DNA of 64,000 bases from Planctomycetaceae bacterium. Its GTDB lineage: Bacteria; Planctomycetota; Planctomycetia; Planctomycetales; Planctomycetaceae. The stretch lies in contig CP051247.1 of the NCBI GenBank assembly GCA_017795105.1, forward strand, positions 1,116,001-1,180,000. The letters are read 5' to 3'. The translations under genes were made by a program, and so were the position numbers. The notes beneath the pieces were generated by a model, which made no database searches, was not told the DNA's origin, and saw only the letters and a program-made list of their open reading frames with translations. Numbering within the stretch: the stretch's first letter is position 1; every line of letters starts with the position of its first letter. Shown piece after piece: positions 1 through 8,587 of this stretch.

Positions 1-891
1 TGGGGTGTCTCGCTCAACGTCTTTTATGTGATCGTTGAAGCGGCGTTCGGGTTCCAGATCGGTTCGCTGGCCCTGCTCTCCGATGCGGGCCATAACCTGG
101 GCGACGTTCTCGGTCTGCTCCTGGCCTGGAGCGGGCACGCGCTTTCTCAGATTCCCCCAAGTTCAAAGCGAACCTACGGGTATCAGTCGGCGACCATTCT
201 CGCCGCTCTGTTTAATGCTCTCATCCTCCTGATGGCGACGGGAGGAATTGTCTGGGAAGCGATTGGCCGCTTTCAGGAACCGTCCGTTCCGGACAGCATG
301 ACCGTTATTGCGGTCGCCAGCGTCGGGGTCGTGGTGAATCTGGTCACCACACTGCTGTTCGTGCAGAAACACTACCACGATCACGACCTGAATATCCGCG
401 GAGCGTTTCTGCACATGGCCGCTGATACCGGCGTTTCTCTCGGCGTTGTGATTGGTGGAATTGTGATCTACTACACCGGCTGGACTCTGGTCGACCCGAT
501 CCTGAGCCTGCTCATCGCCGGACTGATTTTATGGGGCACCTGGGGGCTGCTGATCGAATCCGTCAACATGGCGATGCAGGCGGTGCCGCAATCGATCGAT
601 CTAAATGCTGTCGCTGCCGCGCTGCAGAGTGATCCCGGTGTCATCGAGGTTCACGATTTGCATGTCTGGGCGATGAGCACGACCAATATCGCTCTCACCG
701 CGCATGTGATTCGACCTGATTCAGAGGGCGACGCGGATTACCTGAAGAACATCTCGCGGCTCCTTCACAACGAGTTCAACATTCGGCACACGACCATTCA
801 AATCGATCGAGACGCCGAAGCCGTCGGCTGTCGCGTCCACTCCGCCTGCAACACGTTTGGAGAGACCGCGGCTGAGAGTTTGTCCGACTGA
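1..891 (+). CDS. CDF family cation efflux protein (5' truncated by window edge)
   Basis: Cation diffusion facilitator that exports divalent metal (typically Zn2+, Co2+ or Cd2+) across the inner membrane by proton antiport. The reading frame is open from base 1, so the true start lies upstream; 296 residues are visible and probably only a short N-terminus is missing. Two intramembrane metal-site motifs of the HxxxD type are visible: HNLGD in the second membrane helix and HMAAD in the fifth. The hydrophobic region is followed by a cytoplasmic ferredoxin-like domain with the VHDLHVWAMS segment typical of the CzcD/ZitB subgroup. Metal specificity cannot be read from sequence. The usual N-terminal His-rich stretch, if present, is outside the window. 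Confidence 0.93.
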   Translation, partial: WGVSLNVFYVIVEAAFGFQIGSLALLSDAGHNLGDVLGLLLAWSGHALSQIPPSSKRTYGYQSATILAALFNALILLMATGGIVWEAIGRFQEPSVPDSMTVIAVASVGVVVNLVTTLLFVQKHYHDHDLNIRGAFLHMAADTGVSLGVVIGGIVIYYTGWTLVDPILSLLIAGLILWGTWGLLIESVNMAMQAVPQSIDLNAVAAALQSDPGVIEVHDLHVWAMSTTNIALTAHVIRPDSEGDADYLKNISRLLHNEFNIRHTTIQIDRDAEAVGCRVHSACNTFGETAAESLSD

Positions 892-1085
892 TTCCCACCA
901 TTCTCACGACGCGAAATGTCTTGCTTCGCAGCCGCTCGACACGGTGTGAATACGAACCTCAAACCGTATTCATCAGATCTTCACCGATCGATTTGCCCGG
1001 CTGCCACGGGCCACCTACGATGCGCCCGCCAACACCATTCAGGCGCGTTCCCGCTGATTTCTTACATAGACCAGGCTGGCACATC

Positions 1086-2159
1086 ATGTCCACTGCCTCA
1101 TCGTCGTCGAACTCCGGCATTTCTCGTTCCCCCTCCTCTGCGGAGGCTTCCCCACGGCTCCTCGGAAACTTCCCGGTCAGATCGTTTCAGGTCGAATCGA
1201 GTTTCGAGTTCCAGGGATTTCTCCTGCTCTGTGGTCTGATGCTCGTCACGGCATTTCTCACAGGGATTGTGTTCGGGCTGATCCACGCATTCCTCTGGAT
1301 CCTCCTGGTTGCACCAATTGCAGTCGGCATTTTGCACGGAAGTGTGATGCTGAAGTTTCTGCACATCTTTGGAGTGCGAGATATCGGCAGCATCATGACT
1401 GCGAGTGTTCTGGCCGCGATCTTTTCGCTGACAGTTGCCTACGCCGTGGAATTCTTCGTCTCGCAGAACCAACTCGATTCCTCACTGGGTCCGAAGGCCG
1501 AGATTTACTGGACCGTCGCCCAGAACTACGAAGCGTTTACAACACGCGATGATCAGAGCGGACCGACGAGCGAGGCCTTCGCACACTTACAAAGCAATCC
1601 GGATCTTCTGGAGCGAATGCAGGCCAATACGTTTCCTCGCTATGTTGCCTACGCCTTCGATCAACCGCTTCAATTCCACTTTGGCGACGGCTCGTCGTCA
1701 ATCTCACTGGGCACAATCGGCTCGATCGTCTATCGGTTTTCTGAACTGCTCATCCTTGCCGTGATACCGATTGTGATGGGCATTACGATTCGCAGTCGCC
1801 CCTACTGCAATCGGTGTGGAACCTGGAAGACAGCCCAGATGTTCGGTCCCTTCAAGAGCCGACGCGATGTGCACGAGACACTCAAGAGCGGCCAACTGGT
1901 TGCCTTGACCTACGTCGAGTACCCCGACAGTGAGGACGTCTTCGTTGAGTTCTACACCTGCAAGCGATGCCATAATCAGTCGCCGGTCGACATCATCACC
2001 CATCCGGTCGACACAAAGCGGGCCTTCGCCGGCAAGCATGAACTGTCTCGCATGACCTACCCGACCGAAGCTTACACACCGCTTCACCTGGCCTGCTGTG
2101 TCACGCAGACCTCCAGCGAAAGCGGCATCCAAAGGATTCGCCTGCAGAACGGCCGCTAA
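1086..2159 (+). CDS. Uncharacterised membrane protein with paired CxxC motifs
   Basis: I do not recognise this 357-residue protein. It has a Ser-rich N-terminus (about 1-35), two or three closely spaced hydrophobic helices (about 45-125), a soluble stretch, another hydrophobic helix (about 215-240), and a C-terminal soluble domain with two CxxC pairs (YCNRCGTW and CKRCHNQS) that look like a zinc-ribbon or rubredoxin-like knuckle. The ATG at 1086 is preferred to an upstream in-frame start at 921 because the intervening residues read like non-coding sequence (Arg/Ser/Pro-rich, no hydrophobic order). Convergent with putA downstream. Function unknown. Confidence 0.72.
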   Translation: MSTASSSSNSGISRSPSSAEASPRLLGNFPVRSFQVESSFEFQGFLLLCGLMLVTAFLTGIVFGLIHAFLWILLVAPIAVGILHGSVMLKFLHIFGVRDIGSIMTASVLAAIFSLTVAYAVEFFVSQNQLDSSLGPKAEIYWTVAQNYEAFTTRDDQSGPTSEAFAHLQSNPDLLERMQANTFPRYVAYAFDQPLQFHFGDGSSSISLGTIGSIVYRFSELLILAVIPIVMGITIRSRPYCNRCGTWKTAQMFGPFKSRRDVHETLKSGQLVALTYVEYPDSEDVFVEFYTCKRCHNQSPVDIITHPVDTKRAFAGKHELSRMTYPTEAYTPLHLACCVTQTSSESGIQRIRLQNGR

Positions 2160-2174
2160 GGACACCGAATCAAC

Positions 2175-2227
2175 GGATGGCACAGAGATTTATCTCTGTG
2201 TTGCATAGCAACATGAGGCGTACAGGC
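2175..2227. repeat. Dispersed double-hairpin intergenic repeat, copy 1
   Basis: A palindromic unit, GGATGG followed by CACAGAGAT-TT-ATCTCTGTG, then a second small hairpin TTGC-ATA-GCAA and a GAGGC...CAGGC tail. The same layout recurs at 8433 and 37175 in this window with covarying loops, which points to a REP-like dispersed element. It lies between two convergent genes. Confidence 0.8.
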
Positions 2228-2266
2228 AGAGGGTAGCGAAGTCGTCCTCCGACATTGAACGTTCAA

Positions 2267-2300
2267 TAGGCTGGGATACGCCTGCGGCTATCCCAGCCTA
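2267..2300. terminator. 12-bp hairpin between convergent genes
   Basis: TAGGCTGGGATA (2267-2278) and TATCCCAGCCTA (2289-2300) form a perfect 12-bp stem with a 10-base loop between the converging membrane-protein gene and putA. There is no clear T-run on either side, so it may be a bidirectional transcription stop or another palindromic repeat. Confidence 0.5.
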
Positions 2301-2329
2301 CTGACTGACCACTGAATGCTGACTTCCGC

Positions 2330-5300
2330 TTAGGCCTCTTCGGGAGCGAAGCCCCGGCGGAGCGTGTTCTCGGTGATATTGACCGGAATCAGGAACTCGT
2401 GCAGATAATCGGGCCCGCCGGCTTTGGTGCCGATGCCCGACATGCGAAAGCCGCCGAACGGCTGCCGGAAGACGAGAGCAGCCGTGCAGGGCCGATTCAG
2501 GTAGAGATTGCCGACGCGAAACTCAGCGCGAGCTCGCTTCAGATTGACCGGGCTGCGACTGTAGACTCCGCCGGTCAGGGCGTAGTCAGTATCGTTGGCG
2601 ATCTTCAGGGCGTCGCTGAAATCGCGGGCGCTCACCACGGCGAGAACCGGTCCGAAGATTTCTTCGCTGGCGATTCGATCCTGCGGCTTCACATTCTTGA
2701 AGACATGCGGAGCGACATAACAGCCCTTCTTCTTGAGCTTGGCGGGAATTTCGACACTGGCGAGCAGCTCGGCTTCTTCATGTCCGATCTCGATGTACTG
2801 CTCGATACTCTCCTGCGCGTCTTTGTCGATGACAGCCGGGATTCGCGTGCCCGGTTCGTCCGACCGCCCGATCTGCAGGCTCTCGATCGCCTCTTTAAGC
2901 CGGTTGCAGAATTCTTCGTAAACCGGTTGCAACACGATGGCTCGTGAGCAGGCCGAGCACTTCTGGCCGGCATAGCCGAAGGCACTGACAAGAACTCCGG
3001 TAATCGCTTCGTCGAGATCGGCATCGTCGTCGACGATGATCGCATTCTTGCCGCCCATCTCGGCGATGACCCGCTTCACACTGCTGTGAGCCGCGGTTGT
3101 CTCGGCGGCCTTCTGGTTAATCTCCAGACCGACGGAACGCGAACCGGTGAAGGCGACGACATCGACATCTGGACTCGTGACAAGTGTCGGCCCGACCTCT
3201 TCGCCGTTGCCGGGAAGATAGTTCACAACGCCATCGGGAATGCCGGTTGCGCGAATGATCTCCATCAGTTTGGCGGCGATCACCGGCGACTGTTCGGCCG
3301 GCTTCATTACGACCGTGTTCCCGGTAACAAGAGCGGCTGCAGTCATCCCGGTCAGAATTGCGAGCGGGAAATTCCATGGAGCAATGACGACGGCGACGCC
3401 ACGGGGACGGTACGAATACTGGTTCTCTTCGCCCGGCAGATCGACGTTCAGAGAGCGTTCCATCTCCCGCATCTCTTTCGAATAATACCGGCAGAAGTCG
3501 ATCGCTTCGGCGACATCGGCATCGGCGTCTTCCCACGGCTTGCCCGATTCGTAGACGATCCAGGCCGCCATTTCGAAGCGGCGTTCCTGCAGTCCGTTGG
3601 CGATGAGATCGAGATACTCGGCTCGATGATCGGCGTCGATCGCGGACCAGGACGCCATGGCCCATTTCGCGGTCTCGACCGCTTCTTCCGCCAGTTCGGT
3701 TGTCGCAGACGAAACGCGGCCGACAATCAGATCCTGATCGAACGGGCAACGCGAATTCAGCATCTGCCGCGTTTCATAGGCTTTCCCGCCGATGACAATC
3801 GGGTACTCCTGGCCGAGTTCTTCCCGCACCGATGCCAGAGCCGCCTCCATCGCCTCCTGATTCTCTTTCTGTGAGAAGTCCGTTGTCGGTTCATTCTGGA
3901 ACGGAAGCGGAGCCGCCTTCGGGGTGGTCTCGGTTTTCTCAGCAGCTTTTTTGGCGGGGCTCATCATGAGTTCCTCGAAAGATCGTTGTTCCTGATAACT
4001 CTGGCGAAGGAAGGAGTCGTTGGAGGTGTTCTCCAGCAGGCGGCGAACCAGATAGGCCATGCCCGGGATCAGTTCGCCGAACGGGGCATAGATCCGGACG
4101 CGATAGCCCATTTCCGACAGGACCTGAGCTTCCTCCTGCCCCATGCCATAAAGCATTTGAATCTCGAAGGCGTCGCGGGGCACTTCCTTGAGTTTGGCCA
4201 CGGCGATGGCGTGGGCCACACTTCGCAGATTGTGGCTCCCGATTGCCGGGGCCAGCCAGTCGTAGTTGTCGAAAAGGAGTTCGGTCAGCTCTTCGAAACA
4301 GGCATCGGTTTCCCACTTCTGCTCGAAGACCGGCACCGGCCAGTTCTTCAGCCCGGCCATGATGGTTTCGTAATCCCAGTAGGCCCCTTTCACGAGGCGA
4401 ACTGTGATCGGCGTGCCGCGCTGCTTTACCCACTCGAGTAGACTCTCAAGATCTTCGCGGGCTTCTTTCAGGTACGCCTGACAGACGATGCCAACATTCG
4501 GGTAATGCTTGAAATCTTCTTCGAGCATGACCGTCTTGAAGATCTGATACGTCAGGTCTTTGTAGGCGAACTGCTCCATGTCGATGTTCACGAAGACATC
4601 GTGCTGCATCGCCAGAGTGAGAATCGGTCGCAGTCGGGCGGCGACCCGTTCGAGTGTGCCGGCCGGATCGATCGGGTTGAAGTCAGCCGTAAGAGCGGAC
4701 AGCTTCAGGGAGATGTTCATCCGGGGGATCGGTCCGAGATGATCGGAGTCGATCTGCTGAGCTTCGGGTAGCGCATCGAGCCGGGGTGCAAGACGCCGGA
4801 TTAGATCGAGATAGGCTTCCTGATAGGCGTCGGCTTCTGACTCGCTGAGAACCGCTTCGCCAAGCCGATCGAGCGTTGTGGCGTAGCCGGAATCTCGGAT
4901 CTTCAAAACGGAGCGGATGATGTCGTCGGCATTTGCTCCAGCAATGAACCGATTGGCCATTCGACGGGCATTGGTCCGGGCATTGACCGCGAGGGCTCGT
5001 CCGAGAACACGGTTCCCGTCGGTCACATGCAACGCCATTCGAGCCGCGAAGGGGAGATTCTCCTGCACCTCTTCGAAGTACTCGTGAAGATGCCGGTTCA
5101 ACGTTTCATGGTCCCGAAGCATCGGGAGAACATCCACGAACCGAAACATCTGAACCTTGACCGACTCATCGGCCATCGCCCAGCCGAGAATACGATCTTC
5201 CAGCCAGCGACGATCGACCAGCGAGGGTCGCTGATGATTCAGGCGCGACCAGATCCTCCGGCCGATCGCCAGCGTTTCGTCATCTGCCTGAGTTACTGTC

Positions 5301-5338
5301 TGTGCTGCCTTCCGCTCTGCCACACTATCACCAGTCAT
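2330..5338 (-). CDS. putA: Bifunctional proline dehydrogenase / L-glutamate gamma-semialdehyde dehydrogenase (PutA)
   Basis: Oxidises proline to glutamate: an FAD-dependent proline dehydrogenase passes electrons to quinone, and an NAD+-dependent aldehyde dehydrogenase acts on the semialdehyde. The 1002 residues hold a PRODH barrel (about 100-440, with NISLKLSAL, RLVKGAYWDYE and RIYAPFGELIPGM) and an aldehyde dehydrogenase (about 520-985, with VIAPWNFPLA, FTGSRSVG, the general-base Glu in AEMGGKN and the catalytic Cys in GQKCSACSR). No N-terminal ribbon-helix-helix DNA-binding domain is present, so it is a catalytic-only short PutA. A Lys/Ala-rich linker at about 455-490 joins the domains. Apparently monocistronic. 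Confidence 0.96.
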   Translation of the reverse strand: MTGDSVAERKAAQTVTQADDETLAIGRRIWSRLNHQRPSLVDRRWLEDRILGWAMADESVKVQMFRFVDVLPMLRDHETLNRHLHEYFEEVQENLPFAARMALHVTDGNRVLGRALAVNARTNARRMANRFIAGANADDIIRSVLKIRDSGYATTLDRLGEAVLSESEADAYQEAYLDLIRRLAPRLDALPEAQQIDSDHLGPIPRMNISLKLSALTADFNPIDPAGTLERVAARLRPILTLAMQHDVFVNIDMEQFAYKDLTYQIFKTVMLEEDFKHYPNVGIVCQAYLKEAREDLESLLEWVKQRGTPITVRLVKGAYWDYETIMAGLKNWPVPVFEQKWETDACFEELTELLFDNYDWLAPAIGSHNLRSVAHAIAVAKLKEVPRDAFEIQMLYGMGQEEAQVLSEMGYRVRIYAPFGELIPGMAYLVRRLLENTSNDSFLRQSYQEQRSFEELMMSPAKKAAEKTETTPKAAPLPFQNEPTTDFSQKENQEAMEAALASVREELGQEYPIVIGGKAYETRQMLNSRCPFDQDLIVGRVSSATTELAEEAVETAKWAMASWSAIDADHRAEYLDLIANGLQERRFEMAAWIVYESGKPWEDADADVAEAIDFCRYYSKEMREMERSLNVDLPGEENQYSYRPRGVAVVIAPWNFPLAILTGMTAAALVTGNTVVMKPAEQSPVIAAKLMEIIRATGIPDGVVNYLPGNGEEVGPTLVTSPDVDVVAFTGSRSVGLEINQKAAETTAAHSSVKRVIAEMGGKNAIIVDDDADLDEAITGVLVSAFGYAGQKCSACSRAIVLQPVYEEFCNRLKEAIESLQIGRSDEPGTRIPAVIDKDAQESIEQYIEIGHEEAELLASVEIPAKLKKKGCYVAPHVFKNVKPQDRIASEEIFGPVLAVVSARDFSDALKIANDTDYALTGGVYSRSPVNLKRARAEFRVGNLYLNRPCTAALVFRQPFGGFRMSGIGTKAGGPDYLHEFLIPVNITENTLRRGFAPEEA

Positions 5339-5654
5339 GTCGGCTCCACCGACAATAGTTGTCTTTGAAATCTGCAGGACAATCCTGTCCGCGAACGGGA
5401 ACTCCCGGCGGGATGAGGCGAGGAATGCCCGCCATCCGAAACCGGGAGAGCCATTCTAGAACCCGTCCGAGATCAGCAAAAGGGAGTGCCCCCGAAAAGG
5501 GCGGAAACCTTACGATTCCCGGGGATTCATCGACGTTCATCGATATCTGTGCAGTTTGCTTTTCTGCCCTCTTCTGGGATTGTAACCTGACCTAAAAACT
5601 CCATACTCTGTGGTAGACCTTCATCCCCAACCTCCCCTCCCCCTGTGGTGCTTG
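5339..5654. other. Divergent intergenic region between putA and GNAT gene
   Basis: This stretch should carry the promoters of both divergent genes. I see no convincing ribosome-binding site, operator or structured element that I could assign. Confidence 0.4.
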
Positions 5655-6185
5655 ATGACCTGCATTATTCGCAAGGAAAAGGAACAGGATCGCTCAGCGG
5701 TCGCCAACATCAACACAATCAGCTTCGGCTCTCCCGCGGAAGCCGACCTCGTTAAGAGTCTGCAGTCCCAGGGATATGCGGTCGTTTCGCTGGTCGCGGA
5801 AGTGGACCAGCAGGTCGTCGGTCACATTCTTTTCAGTCGAGTGCTGGTCGTTTCGGAAAGCAAAACATGGACGGCCCTTTCTCTGGCTCCCATGGCTGTT
5901 CTTCCGGAGTATCGCCGCCAGGGAATCGGCACCCGCCTGATCGCCGCCGGCCTGGAAGCATGCCGGGCACAAGGGCATTCGGCTATCGTCGTTCTGGGTG
6001 ATCCCGCTTACTACTCCCGCTTCGGGTTCTCTTCGGAACTCGCCCTCGATCTCGACTCGCCCTACGCCGGGCATTCTGGCTGGATGGCACTGGAGTTGAC
6101 TCCGGGAATTCTGGCCGGCCGCAGCGGGCACGTCGAGTATCCGCCCCCTTTTCAGGCTTTGGTCGGGACTGAAACCGCGCACTGA
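5655..6185 (+). CDS. GNAT family N-acetyltransferase (YhbS-like)
   Basis: A 176-residue acetyl-CoA-dependent N-acetyltransferase fold. The acetyl-CoA pyrophosphate loop is visible as PEYRRQGIGTRLI (about 95-107), preceded by the beta-4 strand LSLAPMAVL. The C-terminal part, GDPAYYSRFGF, is typical of the YhbS/COG3153 subgroup. The ATG at 5655 gives the family-like start (CIIRKEKEQD...); an upstream in-frame start at 5610 adds only Pro-rich residues. The substrate is unknown. Confidence 0.9.
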   Translation: MTCIIRKEKEQDRSAVANINTISFGSPAEADLVKSLQSQGYAVVSLVAEVDQQVVGHILFSRVLVVSESKTWTALSLAPMAVLPEYRRQGIGTRLIAAGLEACRAQGHSAIVVLGDPAYYSRFGFSSELALDLDSPYAGHSGWMALELTPGILAGRSGHVEYPPPFQALVGTETAH

Positions 6186-6279
6186 CAGCCGCGGAAGAAA
6201 CATCTTGCGGCAGCAGCGTTTCGGTTTACGATGCATCTACAGTCTTTGATTTGTCTATCACTGTGGAAGCCTCGTTGCC

Positions 6280-6777
6280 ATGAAGAATTTGATCCCCCTG
6301 TTCCTGCTTGCCCTCTGCTATTCTTCGCTCGTCCATGCAGACGAACCTCATAAGGGGCAGGCTCTGTCCGAACTGGAATCACTTCTCGTCGACAAGGTCA
6401 ACGCCTACCGTCAGGCGAACGACCTGGGCACTCTCAGCGTGAATGAGAAGTTGAACGCGGCTGCCCTCGCTCATGCCAACACGATGATTGAAACGGACAA
6501 CTTCAGTCATCAGGCCGGCGATACCAACCCTTCTGACCGCGTCGAGAACGCCGGCTATACGTGGATGTTCGTCGCCGAGAACCTCGCCTTTCGCTCCGGG
6601 TACGACGGCTACTCAACCGAAGAGCTGGCCCGGATCACACTCGAAGGCTGGCAGAACTCTCCCGGTCACAACAAGAATCTGCTCGCCGAACAGCCAACCG
6701 AAACCGGTATCGCGATCAAGAAAGATACCGAATCGGGCCGGACATATACGGTGATGCTGTACGCGACCCCGCGCTAA
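6280..6777 (+). CDS. Secreted CAP-domain (SCP/PR-1-like) protein
   Basis: 165 residues with a clear Sec signal peptide (about 1-20, ending LVHA) and a single CAP domain filling the rest. Signature elements are visible: ALAHANTM, the FSHQ histidine, VAENLAF and the WQNSPGHNKNLL block that carries the second cavity histidine. CAP proteins are extracytoplasmic; bacterial members are mostly uncharacterised, so no reaction is proposed. Likely exported to the periplasm or beyond. No operon partner. Confidence 0.92.
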   Translation: MKNLIPLFLLALCYSSLVHADEPHKGQALSELESLLVDKVNAYRQANDLGTLSVNEKLNAAALAHANTMIETDNFSHQAGDTNPSDRVENAGYTWMFVAENLAFRSGYDGYSTEELARITLEGWQNSPGHNKNLLAEQPTETGIAIKKDTESGRTYTVMLYATPR

Positions 6778-6861
6778 GCGGACTGCTCTGACAGAAGTCC
6801 ACGAGCAGCAGGCGGGAGCCTGCCCTATTTCGTCGGACGGAGAGTGCCTGTCTTTCGGAGT

Positions 6862-7016
6862 CCCCTCGCCCCCTTGGGGAGAGGGTTAGGGTGAGGGGGA
6901 AGTGCGGGTGACATGCTTCACAGGACGCTGATCTCATTTTGAAAAATGAACGTCGCTGGTTGATCGCCCCCTCATCCGCCCTTCGGGCACCTTCTCCCCC
7001 TGAAGGGGGAGAAGGG
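6862..7016. repeat. Two C/G-rich dispersed repeats in a 385-bp intergenic region
   Basis: Two related low-complexity palindromic units lie here: CCCCTCGCCCCCTTGGGG plus GAGGGTTAGGGTGAGGGG at 6862-6899, and a CCCCTCATCC...TTCTCCCCCTGAAGGGGGAGAA unit at 6967-7016. Units built on CCCTCACCC/CTCTCCCC blocks are widely dispersed in many bacterial genomes. The rest of 6778-7162 holds nothing I can assign apart from a small GGCGGGAGCCTGCC hairpin near 6811. Confidence 0.6.
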
Positions 7017-7162
7017 ACACGGTTTGTCTGACCGTTATCGAAAGTCAGACCTCTACTGCCGTTTTCTGGATTGAGCGTGCGGATTGTGTCATGATGGCGG
7101 TCGAGTTCTCAGGCTGGTGATGGCTGGCCGTTCCAGGATCGACCACCAGCGAAGCGGGCTTC

Positions 7163-8314
7163 ATGAACATTGGAATCTCCGGATGCGGCATCGCCGGCAC
7201 GGCTGCCGCCGCATTTCTGGCCGAAGCAGGCCACGACGTCACGTTGTTCGAACAGGCTCCGGAATGCCGAGCGATTGGAGCGGGAATTCTGTTGCAGCCG
7301 AGCGGTCAGGAAGTGCTCGACCGGCTTGGTCTCCGAGAAACCATTGAAGCCCAGTCCGCAAAGCTCGACGGACTCGACGCTCGACTAATCAGTGGCCGGC
7401 AACTCGTGCGGCTGCGGTATTCGCAGAAGAAAGACGAATACGGTCTTGGCGTGCATCGGGGATTGCTCTTCTCGGAACTTCTCAAACTCTGCCAGGCCCG
7501 GAACGTCGAAATTCGTACCGGGCAGACGGTGGTCGATCATCGCGAGACCGATCAGGGCGGCCGATTTCAGCTGAGCAATGAGATCGAGTCGGACGAATTC
7601 GATTTCCTCATCGCGGCTGATGGTTCGCGTTCTCAATTGCGGGCGTCATCGGGCCTGCCATTCACGTGCCTCGAATACAACTACGCCGCTCTCTGGGCGA
7701 CCGGCCCCCATCACGTTATTCAGGATCGACTGTTTCAGATGGTCGATGGGACCGAACGCCTGCTCGGTCTGCTGCCACTCGGGCAGAATCGAGCCAGCTT
7801 TTTCTGGGGAGTGCGATCTGATTCCGTCGATGCTCTTCGGGCCAGTTCGTTCGAGGACTGGAAACGCGAAGTCCTTGCGATGTGCCCGGACGCAGCCGAT
7901 CTGCTGCAGAAGTTGACCTCTTTCGACGATCTCATTTTCGCCACGTACCGACACGTCGAGATGAAACGCTGGCACACCGGGCGACTCATTTTTATTGGGG
8001 ATGCCGCCCACGCCACCAGCCCGCATCTGGGACAGGGAGCGAATCTGGCGCTGGAAGATGCGGCCTGCTTCGCGGAGGCCCTGCAATCAACGAACGATTT
8101 TCTGGCAGCCTGTCGGCAGTTCGAACAACAGCGGCGAGCCAAGCTCAACTACTATCAATGGGTCACGAAGCTGCTGACGCCTTACTTCCAGTCGGGATCG
8201 TCCCTGCGAGCCCTGGCCCGGAATGCTGCTCTGCCCGTATTGCCGAAACTGCCGCTGGTCGGAGCGATGATGACCAGCACCCTCGGTGGTCGCCGAAATG
8301 GCTGGTTCGGCTAA
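7163..8314 (+). CDS. FAD-dependent monooxygenase (UbiH / salicylate hydroxylase type)
   Basis: 383-residue flavoprotein of the class A aromatic hydroxylase group, which uses NAD(P)H and O2. The N-terminal dinucleotide-binding motif is ISGCGIAGTAAAAFLAEAG (about 4-22), the DG motif is IAADGSRSQLR, and the FAD ribityl-binding GD motif is FIGDAAHATSPHLGQGANL. Length matches the family. The substrate cannot be inferred: no ubiquinone or catabolic genes adjoin it. No clear ribosome-binding site precedes the ATG. Confidence 0.9.
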   Translation: MNIGISGCGIAGTAAAAFLAEAGHDVTLFEQAPECRAIGAGILLQPSGQEVLDRLGLRETIEAQSAKLDGLDARLISGRQLVRLRYSQKKDEYGLGVHRGLLFSELLKLCQARNVEIRTGQTVVDHRETDQGGRFQLSNEIESDEFDFLIAADGSRSQLRASSGLPFTCLEYNYAALWATGPHHVIQDRLFQMVDGTERLLGLLPLGQNRASFFWGVRSDSVDALRASSFEDWKREVLAMCPDAADLLQKLTSFDDLIFATYRHVEMKRWHTGRLIFIGDAAHATSPHLGQGANLALEDAACFAEALQSTNDFLAACRQFEQQRRAKLNYYQWVTKLLTPYFQSGSSLRALARNAALPVLPKLPLVGAMMTSTLGGRRNGWFG

Positions 8315-8432
8315 GTTTTCATGCTTCCTCTGCAGTGGAATTTTGAATTTGCCTCAGAGGCGTTGGAACTCGACAGGCCGCACTGGCGGAGCCAGTGGCA
8401 CACCGTAAAAAGTCGTACCAGCGACACCACAA

Positions 8433-8484
8433 GGATGGCACAGAGATTCATCTCTGTGTTGCAACGCAACAAGAGGCCTGTCTT
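8433..8484. repeat. Dispersed double-hairpin intergenic repeat, copy 2
   Basis: GGATGG then CACAGAGAT-TC-ATCTCTGTG, then TTGC-AAC-GCAA, then AAGAGGCCTGTCTT. Same architecture as 2175-2227 and 37175-37226, with different loop bases but intact stems. Confidence 0.8.
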
Positions 8485-8514
8485 GAGCGATGGTCCTATC
8501 TCAAACGGTCATCC

Positions 8515-8555
8515 CAACAAAAAAGAAAACCGGCGACCCGTTTCCGAGTCGCCGG
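8515..8555 (-). terminator. Rho-independent terminator of the S41 protease gene
   Basis: CCGGCGAC (8530-8537) pairs with GTCGCCGG (8548-8555). Read on the minus strand the hairpin is followed directly by a T-rich tract (complement of 8515-8529), the layout expected of an intrinsic terminator. Confidence 0.85.
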
Positions 8556-8587
8556 TCGGCGATTACCTGGTTGTCGTTCAGGTTAGC